Shown: in pieces, positions 45,331-56,220 of the stretch
Numbering within the stretch: the stretch's first letter is position 1
Layout of the letters: every line of letters starts with the position of its first letter
NCBI GenBank assembly: GCA_023375785.1
Contig: SZWC01001576.1
Span: 72,751 to 129,530 of the forward strand
Direction: 5' to 3'
DNA from: Penium margaritaceum
Lineage: Eukaryota; Streptophyta; Zygnematophyceae; Desmidiales; Peniaceae
Length of the DNA stretch: 56,780 nucleotides
Position numbers and translations under genes: made by a program
The notes under the pieces: generated by a model
Told to the model about the DNA's origin: nothing
Database searches by the model: none
The model's input: only the letters and a program-made list of their open reading frames with translations

Positions 45331-46593
45331 GTCCAGGTCTCCTCCATCCTTCGTTGCAAGATTGGTAGCATTGGACCCCACTCGGCTACTGAGGATCTTT
45401 GTGCGTAGCAGGTACAAGTCGTCCTCCCTCTTGGCACGCGCAATCACCTCATCTTTGCCCTCCTTGCGGATGACAGCCACCTTCTTTGTGAAGAGCACCT
45501 CAAGTCCCTTGTCGGTAAGGCAACTGACGGAGAGCAGGTTTGCCCCAAAGATGGGCATATGCAACACATCGTAGATTGTGCTCGTGACAGGTTTGCCATC
45601 CACAATTGACTCAATGCAGACGTTACCCTCACCGATGGCCACCTCTGTTTTACCATTGGCCACCGTCATGCGTCTCTCCGAGGCGCCGTAGGTGACAAAT
45701 GCCGTCCTGTTGCATTGCGTGTGGCAGCCTGATCCGGAGTCAATGACGGCAACTCCCGGATCCTTCAAGTTGGTGGAGTTGTACACCATAAGGGCGTGCT
45801 CATCTTTCTTCCCGCCCCGCTGCAACTGATCTGTTTTTTTCTTGGGACAGTTGCGCACGTAGTGGCCCTCCTTGCCGTAGTTGAAGCACTCCCCCTTCTT
45901 GTCACCCTTCTTGGTGCCCTGTTTGGGACCCTTCCACTTGTCGCCTCGGCCTCCACTTTGAGGATGAACCATGTAAGCTGAATTGGATGCCGCTGCATTC
46001 TCTCGACCGCCATGTTGCATCCACTCATTGCACACGTACTCAGCAACCTTCAGGTACTTCAGCTCGTCGGAAGGCCAGCCACCAAGGACTGTGATCATGG
46101 GACTCCAACTGTCCGGCAAGGCCAGAAGGAGGATCATAGCTTGCAACTGAGAGTCGACCTCCCAACCAGTGGCCACGCACTCCACTGCGAGCGACTCAAT
46201 CTGCTGCATGATCTCCATGATGTTGTCGCCTTCGTTGGCTTGGAGGGTGACAAGCCGTTTGAAGATGAAGAGCTGATTGGAAAGGTGGCTTGACTGGTAG
46301 ATGGAGCAGAGTCCTGGCCATGCGTCTGCGGCCAGGGTGCATCCTTGGATGTGCCCAAGTTGTGGTGGGCACAACGTGGACACAAGGAGCGCCAACGCCT
46401 TTTTGTTGCGTTTCTTGTATGCCTTCTTCACCTCAGCCGTTGCAGTCTCCGGCGGAGCATTCTCATCACTGTTTACGAGTGCAAGCAGTCCCTTGTCATC
46501 GAGGAAGACCTCAAACTGCCACCTCCACAAGGCAAAGCCTGTCCCATCAAACTTAAGCATAGCGCGGCTGCTCTCTTGCTCGCTGGTTGCCAT
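45298..46593 (-). pseudogene. Ty1-copia Gag and protease of element E
   Basis: A minus-strand ORF. I place the start at the ATG at 46593 (MATSEQESS), because the open frame upstream runs into the LTR and has no Gag features. Gag packages element RNA and the protease cuts the polyprotein. Residues 13-30 (KFDGTGFALWRWQFEVFL) match the N-terminal Gag motif. A UBN2-type Gag domain spans about 55-190, with QLFIFKRLVTLQANEGDNI and LLLALPDSW. A zinc knuckle lies at 236-249 (CFNYGKEGHYVRNC), but its second Cys is Tyr239, so the CCHC set is incomplete. The protease active site is D285-S-G in VIDSGSGCH. The ORF leaves element E at LTR F. Its last ~9 codons are LTR sequence and the stop is not native. 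Apart from these lesions the frame is intact. Confidence 0.93.
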
Positions 46594-46644
46594 GTCTTGC
46601 TGTTGGAAGCGTGAAATCAAGCTGGCTTTGAACCCCTTAGAGGC

Positions 46645-46659
46645 GTGGGACCATAACCC
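46645..46659 (-). promoter_or_regulatory. Element E primer-binding site (anticodon arm of tRNA-iMet)
   Basis: Two bases inside the 5' LTR the minus strand reads GGGTTATGGTCCCAC. The complement GTGGGACCATAACCC matches the anticodon stem-loop of initiator tRNA-Met (GTGGGCCCATAACCC, anticodon CAT) at 14 of 15 positions. There is no TGGTATCAGAGC site as in A, B and C. Drosophila copia and yeast Ty5 prime from a tRNA-iMet half-molecule at this same place, so half-tRNA priming is the likely mechanism. The tRNA sequence is recalled from general knowledge. Confidence 0.75.
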
Positions 46660-46661
46660 TT

Positions 46662-47361
46662 TGTTGGCTTGAGGGTGAGTGTGCACCCTGGAGGGTCCAT
46701 AGCAGTGGCTGGTTCACACCACCAACTCTTTTTGGAGAGACTGAAACTGTGGTGGAAACTAGTTCCAAGGATGGAAGAAAACTAGTCAGAGATTGAGGCA
46801 ATAGTTTTTGCCTGAATTGACTGGGAATAAACTCTTTGACAAGGCTCTCAAGCAGTGGCATCTTATAGCCACTGATCTAAGCTTTCCAGAACCCCAAAGC
46901 ATGCCAGATTTGGAGCTTCCTAGCACATTCTATGGCTTCTAGAGTGGCCCTTGGTAGGCTGTCCTTTTCCCACCTAGGAAGGCATCCCTCCCTTCCTCTA
47001 GAAGCTTCTGCCCCTTCCTAGATTCCTTAGCTTGCTTTGAGTAGGAGGGAAGGTTTCCAGAAGACCAAGACGCCTCTAGATGCCTTGTAGGAAAAGTCAC
47101 CCCTTCTAGAAGGTGTGCCACCTTCCTGGACCCTCACCTGGCCTTCTAGAAACTTGAAGAGGAACTCTAGAGGTTGAGCTAGCTTCCTGGCATCTGTTTT
47201 CCACCTCCATTGAGGCAGGGCAGAATATCATCTTGTGGGACTTGAACCCGGGCCCCTACCTCTAGAGGTGGACACCATTAACCACTAAGCCACTAAGGCT
47301 TGTCTTTTTGGTGTTCCTTTTTGGAGTCAATCCTGCCATGGTGAGGAGCATCACTCCAACA
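46662..47361 (-). repeat. Element E 5' LTR
   Basis: 700 bp, plus-strand ends TGTTGGCTTGAGGG and CATCACTCCAACA. It is next to the primer site, hence the 5' LTR. It carries the same tRNA-like boxes as its partner. Confidence 0.96.
47238..47299 (-). promoter_or_regulatory. tRNA-like Pol III boxes in element E 5' LTR
   Basis: The minus strand carries an A box TGGCTTAGTGG (47282-47292) and a B box GGTTCAAGTCC (47238-47248). Both are identical to those in the 3' LTR although the LTRs differ at ~35 other sites. In this LTR they lie ~60 bases from the start, upstream of the gag region. Confidence 0.65.
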
Positions 47362-49950
47362 CTAGCTACGCCCTAGTTGCATCCTAGTTGCGCCCTAGTT
47401 GTGCCCTAGTTGCACCCTAGTTGCACCATACTTGTGCCCTACTTGCATCGTAGTTACGCCCTAGTTGTGCCATAGTTGCGCCCTACTTGCGACCTACTTT
47501 CGTCATACCTGCACCCTAGTTGTGCCCTAGTTACACCCTAGTTGGGCCCTATATGTGTCCTACTTGCACCCTACTTGTGCCCTACTTGCGTCATAGTTGC
47601 GCCCTAGTTGTACACTAGTTGCACCCTAGTTACACCCTACTTGCGCCCTAATTGCATCCTACTTATCCCCTACTTACGCACTAGTTGCGCCCTAGTTGTA
47701 CCCTAGTTGTACCTTAGTTGGGCACTAGCTGCGCCCTAGTTGCGTCCTAGTTGCGCCCTCGTTGTGCCCTAGTTTCACCCTACTTGTGTCATATTTACGC
47801 CCTAGTTGCATCCTACTTGCACCCTAGTTGCGCCTGACTTGCGCCCTAGTTGCGTCCTAGCTGCGCCGTAGTTGGGCACTAGCTACTCCCTAGATGCATC
47901 CTAGTTACATCCTAGTTACGTCCTAGTTGCACCCTACCTGCGTCCTACTTGCGACCTATTTGCGTCCTAGTTGCACCGTACTTGCGCCCTACTTGCGCCC
48001 TCCTTGTGCCTTAGTTGCAACCTAGTTTCGTCCTAGTTGCACCCTACTTTTGCCCTACTTGTGCCCTACTTGCACCCTAGTTGCCCCCTAGTTACGCCCT
48101 TGTTGCACACTACTTGTGCCCTACTTGCGCCCTACTTGCGCCCTAGTTGCGCCCTAGTTGCACCCTACTTGTGTCCTTCTTTTTCCTTAGTTACACCCTT
48201 GTTACACCCTAGTTGTGCCCTGGTTGCGCGCTACTTGCGCCCTAGTTGTGCCCTAGTTACGCCCTAGTTGCACCATAGTTGTGCCTCAGTTGGGCACTAG
48301 ATACGTCCTAGTTCCACCCTAGTTACATCCTAGTTGTGTCCTACTTGCGCCCTATTTGTACCCTAGTTGTGTCCTACTTGTGCCCTGCTTGTGCCCTACT
48401 TACGCCCTAGTTGCACCCTAGTTGTGTCCTACTTGCGCCCTACTTACACTCTACTTGCGCCCTAGTTGCGCCATAGTTTCATCCCAGTTGCACCCTACTT
48501 GTACCCTACTTGCGTCCTACTTGTGCCCTAGTTACGTCCTAGTTGCGTTCTAGTTGTACCCTACTTGCATCCTACTTGTGCCCTACTTGCGCCCTACTTG
48601 CGTCATACTTGCACCCTGGTTGTATCCTAGTTGCGTCCTAGTTGTGCCCTACTTGCGTCTTACTTGCGCCCTACTTGTGCCCTAGTTGCGCTCTATTTGC
48701 GCACTAGTTGCGCCATACTTGCGCCCTACTTGCGCCCTACTTGCACCCTACTTACTCCCTAGTTGCGCCCTACTTCCGCCCTAGTTACGCCCTAGTTGTA
48801 CCCTAGTTGCGCCCTAGTTTTGCTCGTGTTGGACACTAGTCACGCCCTAGTTGCACCCTAGTTACACCCTAGTTGCTTCCTGATTTCACCCTACTTATGA
48901 CCTACGTGCGTGCTACTTGCGTCTTAGTTGTGCCCTAGTTGCGCCCTAGTTGCACCCTAGTTGTGCCCTAGTTGCACACTTGTTGCGCCTCAGTTGGGTA
49001 CTAGCTAAGCCCTACTTGTGCCCTAGTTGCGCCCTTGTTGCGCCTTACTTGCACCCTTCTTGTTCCATACTTGTGCCTAGTTGCACCCTAGTTGCACCCT
49101 AGTTGCACCCTAGTTACGCCTCAGTTGGAACTAGCCTAACCCTAGTTACACCCTAGTTGTGCTCTAGCTGTGCCCTAGTTGCACCCTACTTGTGCCCTTC
49201 TTACACCCTAGTTTCACCCTGGTTGCACCCTATTTGCACCCTACTTACGCCCTACTTGAGCCCTATTTGCGCCCTACTTGCGCCCTACTTGCGCCCTAGT
49301 TGTACCATACTTGCGCCCTACTTGCGCCCTAGTTGCACCCTAGTTGCGCCCTAGATGCGCCCTACTTGCACCCTATTTGCACACTTGTTGCGTACTAGCT
49401 GCACACTAGTTGCGCCCCAGTTGCATCCCAGTTGCGCACTAGTTGCGCCCTAGTTGCACCCCAGTTGCGCCTAAGTTGGCACTAGCCTAATCCTAGTTTC
49501 ACCCTAGTTGCGTCCTAGTTACGCCATAGTTGTGCTCTAGCTGTGTCCTAGTTACATCCTACTTGCGTCCTACTTGCACCCTAGTTGCACCCTAGTTACG
49601 CCCTACTTACGCCCTACTTGTGCCCTACTTGCGCCCTAGTTACACCTTAGTTGCACCATACTTGCGCCCTACTTGTGCCCTAGTTGCACGCTAGTTGCAC
49701 CCTAGCTGCGCCCTAGTTGCACCCTACTTGCACGCTATTTACGCCCTACTTAAGTCCTAGTTCCACCCTAGTTGCGTCCTACTTGCACCCTAGTTGCATC
49801 CTACTTGCACCCTACTTGCCACCTAGTTACGCCCTACTTGCACCCTTGTTGTGTCCTAGTTGCGCCCCAGTTGCACACTAGTTGCACCTCAGTTAGGTAC
49901 TAGCTACGCCCTAGTTGCGCCCTAGTTGTGCCCTAGTTACACCCTTGTTG
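47362..49950. repeat. 11-bp minisatellite array, right part
   Basis: About 235 copies of the 11-bp unit continuing from the left part across element E. The marker GTTGGGCACTAGCTACGCC and its variants recur at roughly 47730, 47880, 48295, 48830, 49000, 49130, 49480 and 49897, giving irregular higher-order units. The 11-bp unit is stop-free in many stretches, so ORFs of the type LRPSCALVAPY repeat occur. They are by-products. Confidence 0.95.
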
Positions 49951-52900
49951 GAGAATACTTGTTACTGACCATGACCGAATCATAATACTGGTCCCACACG
50001 GTCAGAGGGAGGAATAATGGTTTGGGAATACTTATCAACTACAAAGTACAAAGACCTTCAATGAGTAGTGACACGGTGTGTATACCATGCACAGTGATCA
50101 AGGCATATGTCACTGACCATGACCAAAGAATTTAACTATGTGTGGTCAACGTTGACAACTCTTAATACAAGTCTCAGATGGTCAGAGGGGGAAACAATGG
50201 TTTGGGGATACTAGTTATCAAATAGCAAGTACAGAGACCTTTAATAGGCAGTGGCACCGTGTGGCTACCATGCACAATGGCCAACCAAAGTATGCATATG
50301 TCACTGACCATAACCCAAGAGTTTAACTATGTGTGGTCAACATTAACAACTCATAATACAAGTCACAAATGGTCAGAAGGGGAAACAATGGTTTGGGAAT
50401 ACTAGTTTTCAAATAGCAAGTACAAAGACCTTGAATAAGTAGTGGCATGGTGTGGCTACCATGCACAATGACCAACCAAAGTAGACATATGTCACTGACC
50501 ATGACCAAATAACTTCACTATGGGTGGTCAACGTTGACGACTCGTAATACAAGTCACAATTGGTCATAGGGGGCAACAATGGTTTGGGAATACTAGTTAT
50601 TGACTATCAAGTACAAAGACCTTCAATAGGGAGTGGCGCGGTGTGGCTACCGTGCACAGTGACCGGCCAAAGTAGGCATATGTCACAGACCATGACCAAA
50701 GAATTTCACTATGGGTGGTCCACGATGCAAACTCATGACACAATTCACAAATGAGCAGAGGGGGGAACAATAGTTTGAGAATACTATTAATTGACTGGCA
50801 AGTACAAAGACCTTTCATAAGTAGTGGAGCGATGTGTCTAGCATGCACAACGACGAACCAAAGTAGGCATAAGTGACTGACCATGACCAACTAAGTGATG
50901 AATTTCACCAGTGATGAATTTCACTATGTGTGGTCAACGTTGACAATTTCTTTACATGAGTCACAACTGGTCAGAGGGGGGACGCAATGGTTTGGCAATA
51001 CTAGTTACTGACGAGCAAGTACAAAGAAGTTCAATAAGTAGCGGTACGGTGTGGTTACCGTGCACAATGACCAACCAAAGAAGGCATATGTCACAGACTA
51101 TGACCAAAGAATTCCACTGTGTGTGGTAAATGCTGACAATTCAGAACACGAGTCAAAAATGGTCATAGGGGGAAACTATGATTTGGGAATATGATGTATT
51201 GCCTAGCAAGTATAAAGACCTTCAATAAGTAGTGGCACAGTGTGGGTACCATGCATAAGGACCAACCAAATTAGGCATATGTCACTGGCCATGACCAACA
51301 AATATCACTATGTGTGGCCAACGTTCACAACTCGTAATGTGAGTCACAAATGGTCAGAGGGTGAAACAATGGTTTGGGAATACTAGGTATTGACTAGCAA
51401 GTACAAAGACCCTCAATAAGTGAAGGAATGGTGTGTGTGCCATGCACAATGACCAACCAAAGTAAGCATATGTTACTGATCATGACCAAAGAATTTTACT
51501 ACATGTGGTCGACGTTCACAACTCATAATACAAGTCACAAATCATCAGAGGGAGAAACAATGGCTTGGAAATACTAGTTATCAACTTGCTAGCACAAAGA
51601 CCTCCCATACATAGTGACACGGTGTGGCTACCATGTACAATTACCAGCAAAAGTATGCATCTTTCACTGATTATGAACAAAAAATTCTGCCGTGTGTGGT
51701 TAATGTTGACAACTCATAGTACGAGTCACAAATGGTCAGAGGAGGAAACAATGGTTTGGGAATACTAGATATCAACTAGAAAGTACAAAGATCGTCTAGA
51801 AGTAGTGGAACGGTGTGGCTACCATGCACAATGACCAACCAAATTAGACATATGTGACTGACCATGAACAAAGAATTCCACTATGGGGGGTCAACGTTGA
51901 GAACTCATAACACAAGTCATAAATGGTCAGAGGGAGAAACAATGGTTTGGAAACACTAGGTATCGATTAACAAGTACAAAGACCTTTAATAAGTAGTGGC
52001 ACGGTGCAACTACCATGCACGATGAACAACCAAAGAAGGCATTTATCTCTGACCATGACCTAAGAATTCCAATATGTGTGGTCAACGGTGACAGCCCATA
52101 ACACGAGTCACGAATGGTCAGAGGGGGAAACAATGGTCTGGGAATACTAGGTATCGTCTAGCAAGTACAAAGATCTTCAACAAGTAGTCGCGCGCTGTGG
52201 CTACCATGCACAATGACCAACCAAAGTAGGCATGTGTCACTGACCATGACCAAAGAATTCCACTATGTGTGGTCAATGTTCACAACCCATAACACGATTC
52301 ACAAATGGTCAGAGGGGGAAACAATGTTTTGGAAACACCAGTTGTTAACTAGAAAGTATAAATACCTTTCGTAAGTAGTGGCAGGCTATGGATACCAGGC
52401 ACAATGACCAACCAAAGTAGGCATATGTCACTGAGTATGAAAAAAGAACTCCACTGTGTGTGGTCAACGTTGACAACTCATAACGCAAGTCACAAATGGT
52501 CAGAGGAAGAAAGAATGATTTGGGAATACTTGGTATCGCCTAGCAAGTAAGCAGACATTCGATAAGGAGTGGCACGGTGGAGATACGATGCATAATGACC
52601 AACCAAAGTAGGCATATGACACTGATCATGACCAAAGAATTTCACCACGATGGGTTAATGTTGATAAATCATTATACGAGTCACAAATGGTCAGAGGGGG
52701 AAACAATGGTTTGGAAACACTAGGTATTGTCTAGCAAGTACAAAGACATTCAATAAGTAGTCGCACGGTGTGGCTACCATGCACAATGACCAACAAAATT
52801 AGGTGTATGTCACTGACCATGACCAAAGAATTTTACTATGTGTGGCCAACTTTAACAACTCATAATACGAGGCACAAATGGTTAGATGGAGAAACAATGG

Positions 52901-55132
52901 CTTGGGAATACTAGGTATCGACTAGCAGGTACAAAGACCATCAATAAGTAGAGGCACGGTGTGGCTACCATGCACAATGACCAACCAAATGAGTCATATG
53001 TCACTGATCATGGCAAAAGAGTTTTACTATGTGTGTCTGGCTTTCACAAATCATAATACAAGTCACAAATGGTCAGAGGGAGAAAAAATGGCTTGGGAAT
53101 ACTAGTTGTCAACTAGCTAGTACAAAAGAACTTCCTTAAGTAGTGGCACTGTGTGGCTACCATGCACAATGACCAACAAAAGTTTGCATATGTCGCTGAT
53201 CATGAAGAACGAATTCCACTGTGTGTGGTTAACGTTGACAACTCATGATACAAGTCACAAATGGTATGAGGGGAAACAATGGTTTGGGAATACTAGTTAT
53301 CAACTATCAAGTACAAAGACCTTCAATGAGTAGTGGCACAGTGTGGCTATGTCAGTGACCATGACCAAAGAATTCCACTATGTGTGGCAAATGTTCACAA
53401 CCCAAAACACGAGTCACAAATGGTCACCATGACCAAAGAATGGTTTGGAAACACTACTTATGAACTAGCAACTACAAAGACCTTCAATAAGTAGTGGCAT
53501 GCTGTGAAAACCATGCACAATGACCAACCGAAGTAGGCATATGCCACTGACTATGACCAAAGAATTCCACTGTGTGTGGTCAACGTGGACAACTCATAAA
53601 ACAAATCACAAATGGTCAGAGGGGGAAACAATGGTTTGGAAATACTAGTTACCAACCAGTAAGTACAAAGACCTTCAATAAGTAGTGGTCTGGTTTGGCT
53701 ACCATGCACAATGACCAACCAAAGTAGGCATATATCACTGACCACGACAAAAGAGTTTCACAATGTGTGGCCAACGTTCACAAATCATGACACGAGTCAC
53801 AAATGGTAAGAGGGGGAATCAATGGTTTGGGAATACTAGTTATAAACTAGCAAGTACAAAGACCTTAAGTTAGTAGTGGCACAGTGTGGCTACCATGCAC
53901 AATGAATTCCACTCTGTGTGGTCAACAGTGAGAATCCATAACATGAGTCAAAAATGGTCAGATGGGGAAACAATGGTTTGAAAACACCAGACTTCATCTA
54001 GCAAGTACAAAGACCATTAATTTTGTAGTGGCACGATGTTTCTACCATGAATAATGACCAACCAAAGGAGGCATATGTCACTGACCATGACCAAAAGAAT
54101 TTCACTGTGTGTGGACTATGTTGACAACTTATAACACGAGTCATAAATGGCAATAGGGGGAAACAATGGTTTGAAAACACCAGACTTCATCTAGCAAGTA
54201 CAAAGACCATTAATTTTGTAGTGGCACGATGTTTCTACCATGAATAATGACCAACCAAAGGAGGCATATGTCACTGACCATGACCAAAAGAATTTCACTG
54301 TGTGTGGACTATGTTGACAACTTATAACACGAGTCATAAATGGCAATAGGGGGAAACAATGGTTAAGCAATACTAGTTATCAAATTACAGGTACAAAGTC
54401 CTTCACTGAGTAGTGGCACGGAGTGGCGACCATGCACAATGACCAACGAAAGTAGGCATATGTCACTGATCATGACCAAATCATTTCTCTATATGTGACC
54501 AACGTTGACAACCCAAATACGAGTCACAAATGGTTAGAGGGGGAAACAATGATTTGGGAATACTATTCATCAACTAGATAGTACAATGATCTCCAATAAG
54601 TAGTGGCACGGTGTGGCTACCATGCACAATGATCAACCGGGATAGTCATATGTCACTTAACATGAACAGAGAGTTTCACTATGTGTGGTCAATGTTGACA
54701 ACTCATAACACAAGTCACAAATGGTCAGGGGGATAATCTATGGTTTGAGAATACTACTTTTCTATTAGCGTGTACAAAGACCTTCAATAAGTAGTGGCCT
54801 GGTGTGGCTACAATGTACAATGACAAACCAAAGAAGGCACATGTCACGTATCATGACCGAAGAGTTTAAGCATAATGGGTCAATGTTGACAACTCATAAC
54901 ATGACTCACAAATGGTCAGAGGGGGGAACGATGAAATGGGAATACTAGTTATCGACTAGCAAGTACAAAGACATTGAATTTAAAGTGGCACTGTGTTGCC
55001 ACCATGCATAATGACAAACAAAGTAGGCATATGTCACTGACCATGACCAAAGTATTCTACTGTGTGTGGCCAATGTTGACAACCCATAGTACGAGTCACA
55101 AATGGTCAGACAGGAAACAATGGTTCGGGAGT
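49951..55132 (-). repeat. ~192-bp satellite, right block (inverted)
   Basis: About 27 tandem copies of the satellite at 40307-41520 in reverse complement, marked by GTACAAAGACCTTCAATAAG and CAATGACCAACCAAAGTAGG about every 192 bp. Copies are diverged and some are shortened (for example near 53345 and 53900). Two adjacent copies (53980-54172 and 54173-54365) look identical. No gene is seen. Confidence 0.95.
53980..54365. repeat. Identical adjacent satellite copies
   Basis: Two neighbouring 193-bp units, each starting GAAAACACCAGACTTCATC, match base for base by eye over nearly their whole length, whereas other neighbours differ at many positions. This is a very recent unit duplication or an assembly duplication. 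Confidence 0.85.
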
Positions 55133-56140
55133 AGGCCAGACAAAGGTGGAGCAAGCCAGAGAAAGATGGAGCAAACCAGGGAAAGGTAGAGCAAGCCAGA
55201 GAAAGGAAGAGCAAGCCAGGGAAAGGTGGAGCAAGCCAGAGAAAGGTGGAGCAAGCAAGAGAAAGGTGGAGCAAGCCAGAGAAAAGTGGAGCAATACAAA
55301 GAAAGGTGGAGCAAGCCAGATAGCGGAGGAGCAAGCCTGAGAAAGGCAAAGCAAGCCAGAGAAAAATGGAGGAAGCCAGGGAAAGGTGGAGCAAGCCAGA
55401 GAAAGGTGGAGCAAGCCATAAAAAGGTGGAGAAAGCCAAAGAAAGGTGCAGCAAGCCAGATAACGGTGGAGCAAGCCAGGGAAAGGTGGAGCAAGCCAGA
55501 GGGATGTGGAGCAAGCCAGGGAAAGGTGGAGCAAGACAGAGAAAGGTGGAGCAAGCCAGGGAAAGGTGGAGCAAGCCATAGAAAGGTGGCGCAAGCCAGA
55601 GAACGGTGGAGCAAGCCAGAGAAAGGTGGAGCAAGCCAGAGAATGGTGGAGCAAGCCAGAGAAAGGTGGAGCAAGCCAGAGAAAGGTAGAGCAAACCAGC
55701 GAACGCTGGAGCAAGCCATAGAAAGGTGGTGCAAGCCAAAGAAAGATGGAGCAAGCCAAAGAATGGTGGAGCAAGCCTACAAAGGTGGAGCAAGACAGAG
55801 AACGGTGGAGCAATCAAGAGGAAGATGAAGCAACACAGAGAAAGGTGGAGCAAGCCAAAAAAAAGGTGGAGCAAGCTAGAGAAAAGTGGAGCAAGACAGA
55901 GAATGGTGGAGCAAGCCAGAGAAAGGTGGAGCAAGGCAGGGAAAGGTGGAGCAAGCCAGAGAAAGGTGGAGCAAGTCAGAGAATGGTGGAGCAAGTCAGA
56001 GAACGGTTGGGCAAGTCAGAGAATGGTAGAGCAAGCAAGAGAAAGGTGGACCAAGCCAAGAAAAGGTGGAGCAAAACAGAGAAATGTGGAGCAAGCGAGA
56101 GAACGGTGGAGCAAGCCAGAAAACAGTGGAGCAAGCCAGA
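55133..56140 (-). repeat. 20-bp minisatellite array, inverted block 6
   Basis: About 50 units reading GAGAAAGGTGGAGCAAGCCA, the reverse complement of the unit in blocks 1-5. The junction with the satellite is sharp (GGTTCGGGAGTAGGCCAGA). Confidence 0.97.
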
Positions 56141-56220
56141 GTATTGTACTGTATGTGGCCAATGTTGACAACCCATAGTACGATCACAAATGCTCAGATG
56201 GGAAGAAATGGTTCAGGAGC
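56141..56220 (-). repeat. Partial 192-bp satellite island
   Basis: 80 bp of the 192-bp satellite between two parts of the inverted 20-bp array. It closely resembles 55053-55132 (shared GCCAATGTTGACAACCCATA) and ends at the same satellite position (GGTTCAGGAGCAGGCCAGA). It is therefore a copy of the satellite/20-mer junction at 55132. Confidence 0.9.

Larger units (their letters stand above)
42601..47361 (-). mobile_element. Ty1-copia retrotransposon E (deleted, with nested LTR)
   Basis: A 4.76-kb element with two 700-bp LTRs and a perfect target duplication CTAGC (42596-42600 and 47362-47366) inside the 11-bp array. On the minus strand the order is 5' LTR, primer site, gag-protease, integrase, remnant of reverse transcriptase, purine tract, 3' LTR. 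Protease before integrase before reverse transcriptase is the Ty1-copia order. Most of reverse transcriptase and all of RNase H are missing. A 593-bp solo LTR of another family (F) splits the protease/integrase junction. I count about 35 differences between the two LTRs by eye (near 5%), so the insertion is moderately old. The element cannot move on its own. Confidence 0.97.

Noticed and set aside
48037..48267. Short ORFs in the 11-bp array (repeated LRPSCALVAPY-type peptides)
   Set aside because: They are a by-product of a stop-free 11-bp unit. They are short and have no other feature.
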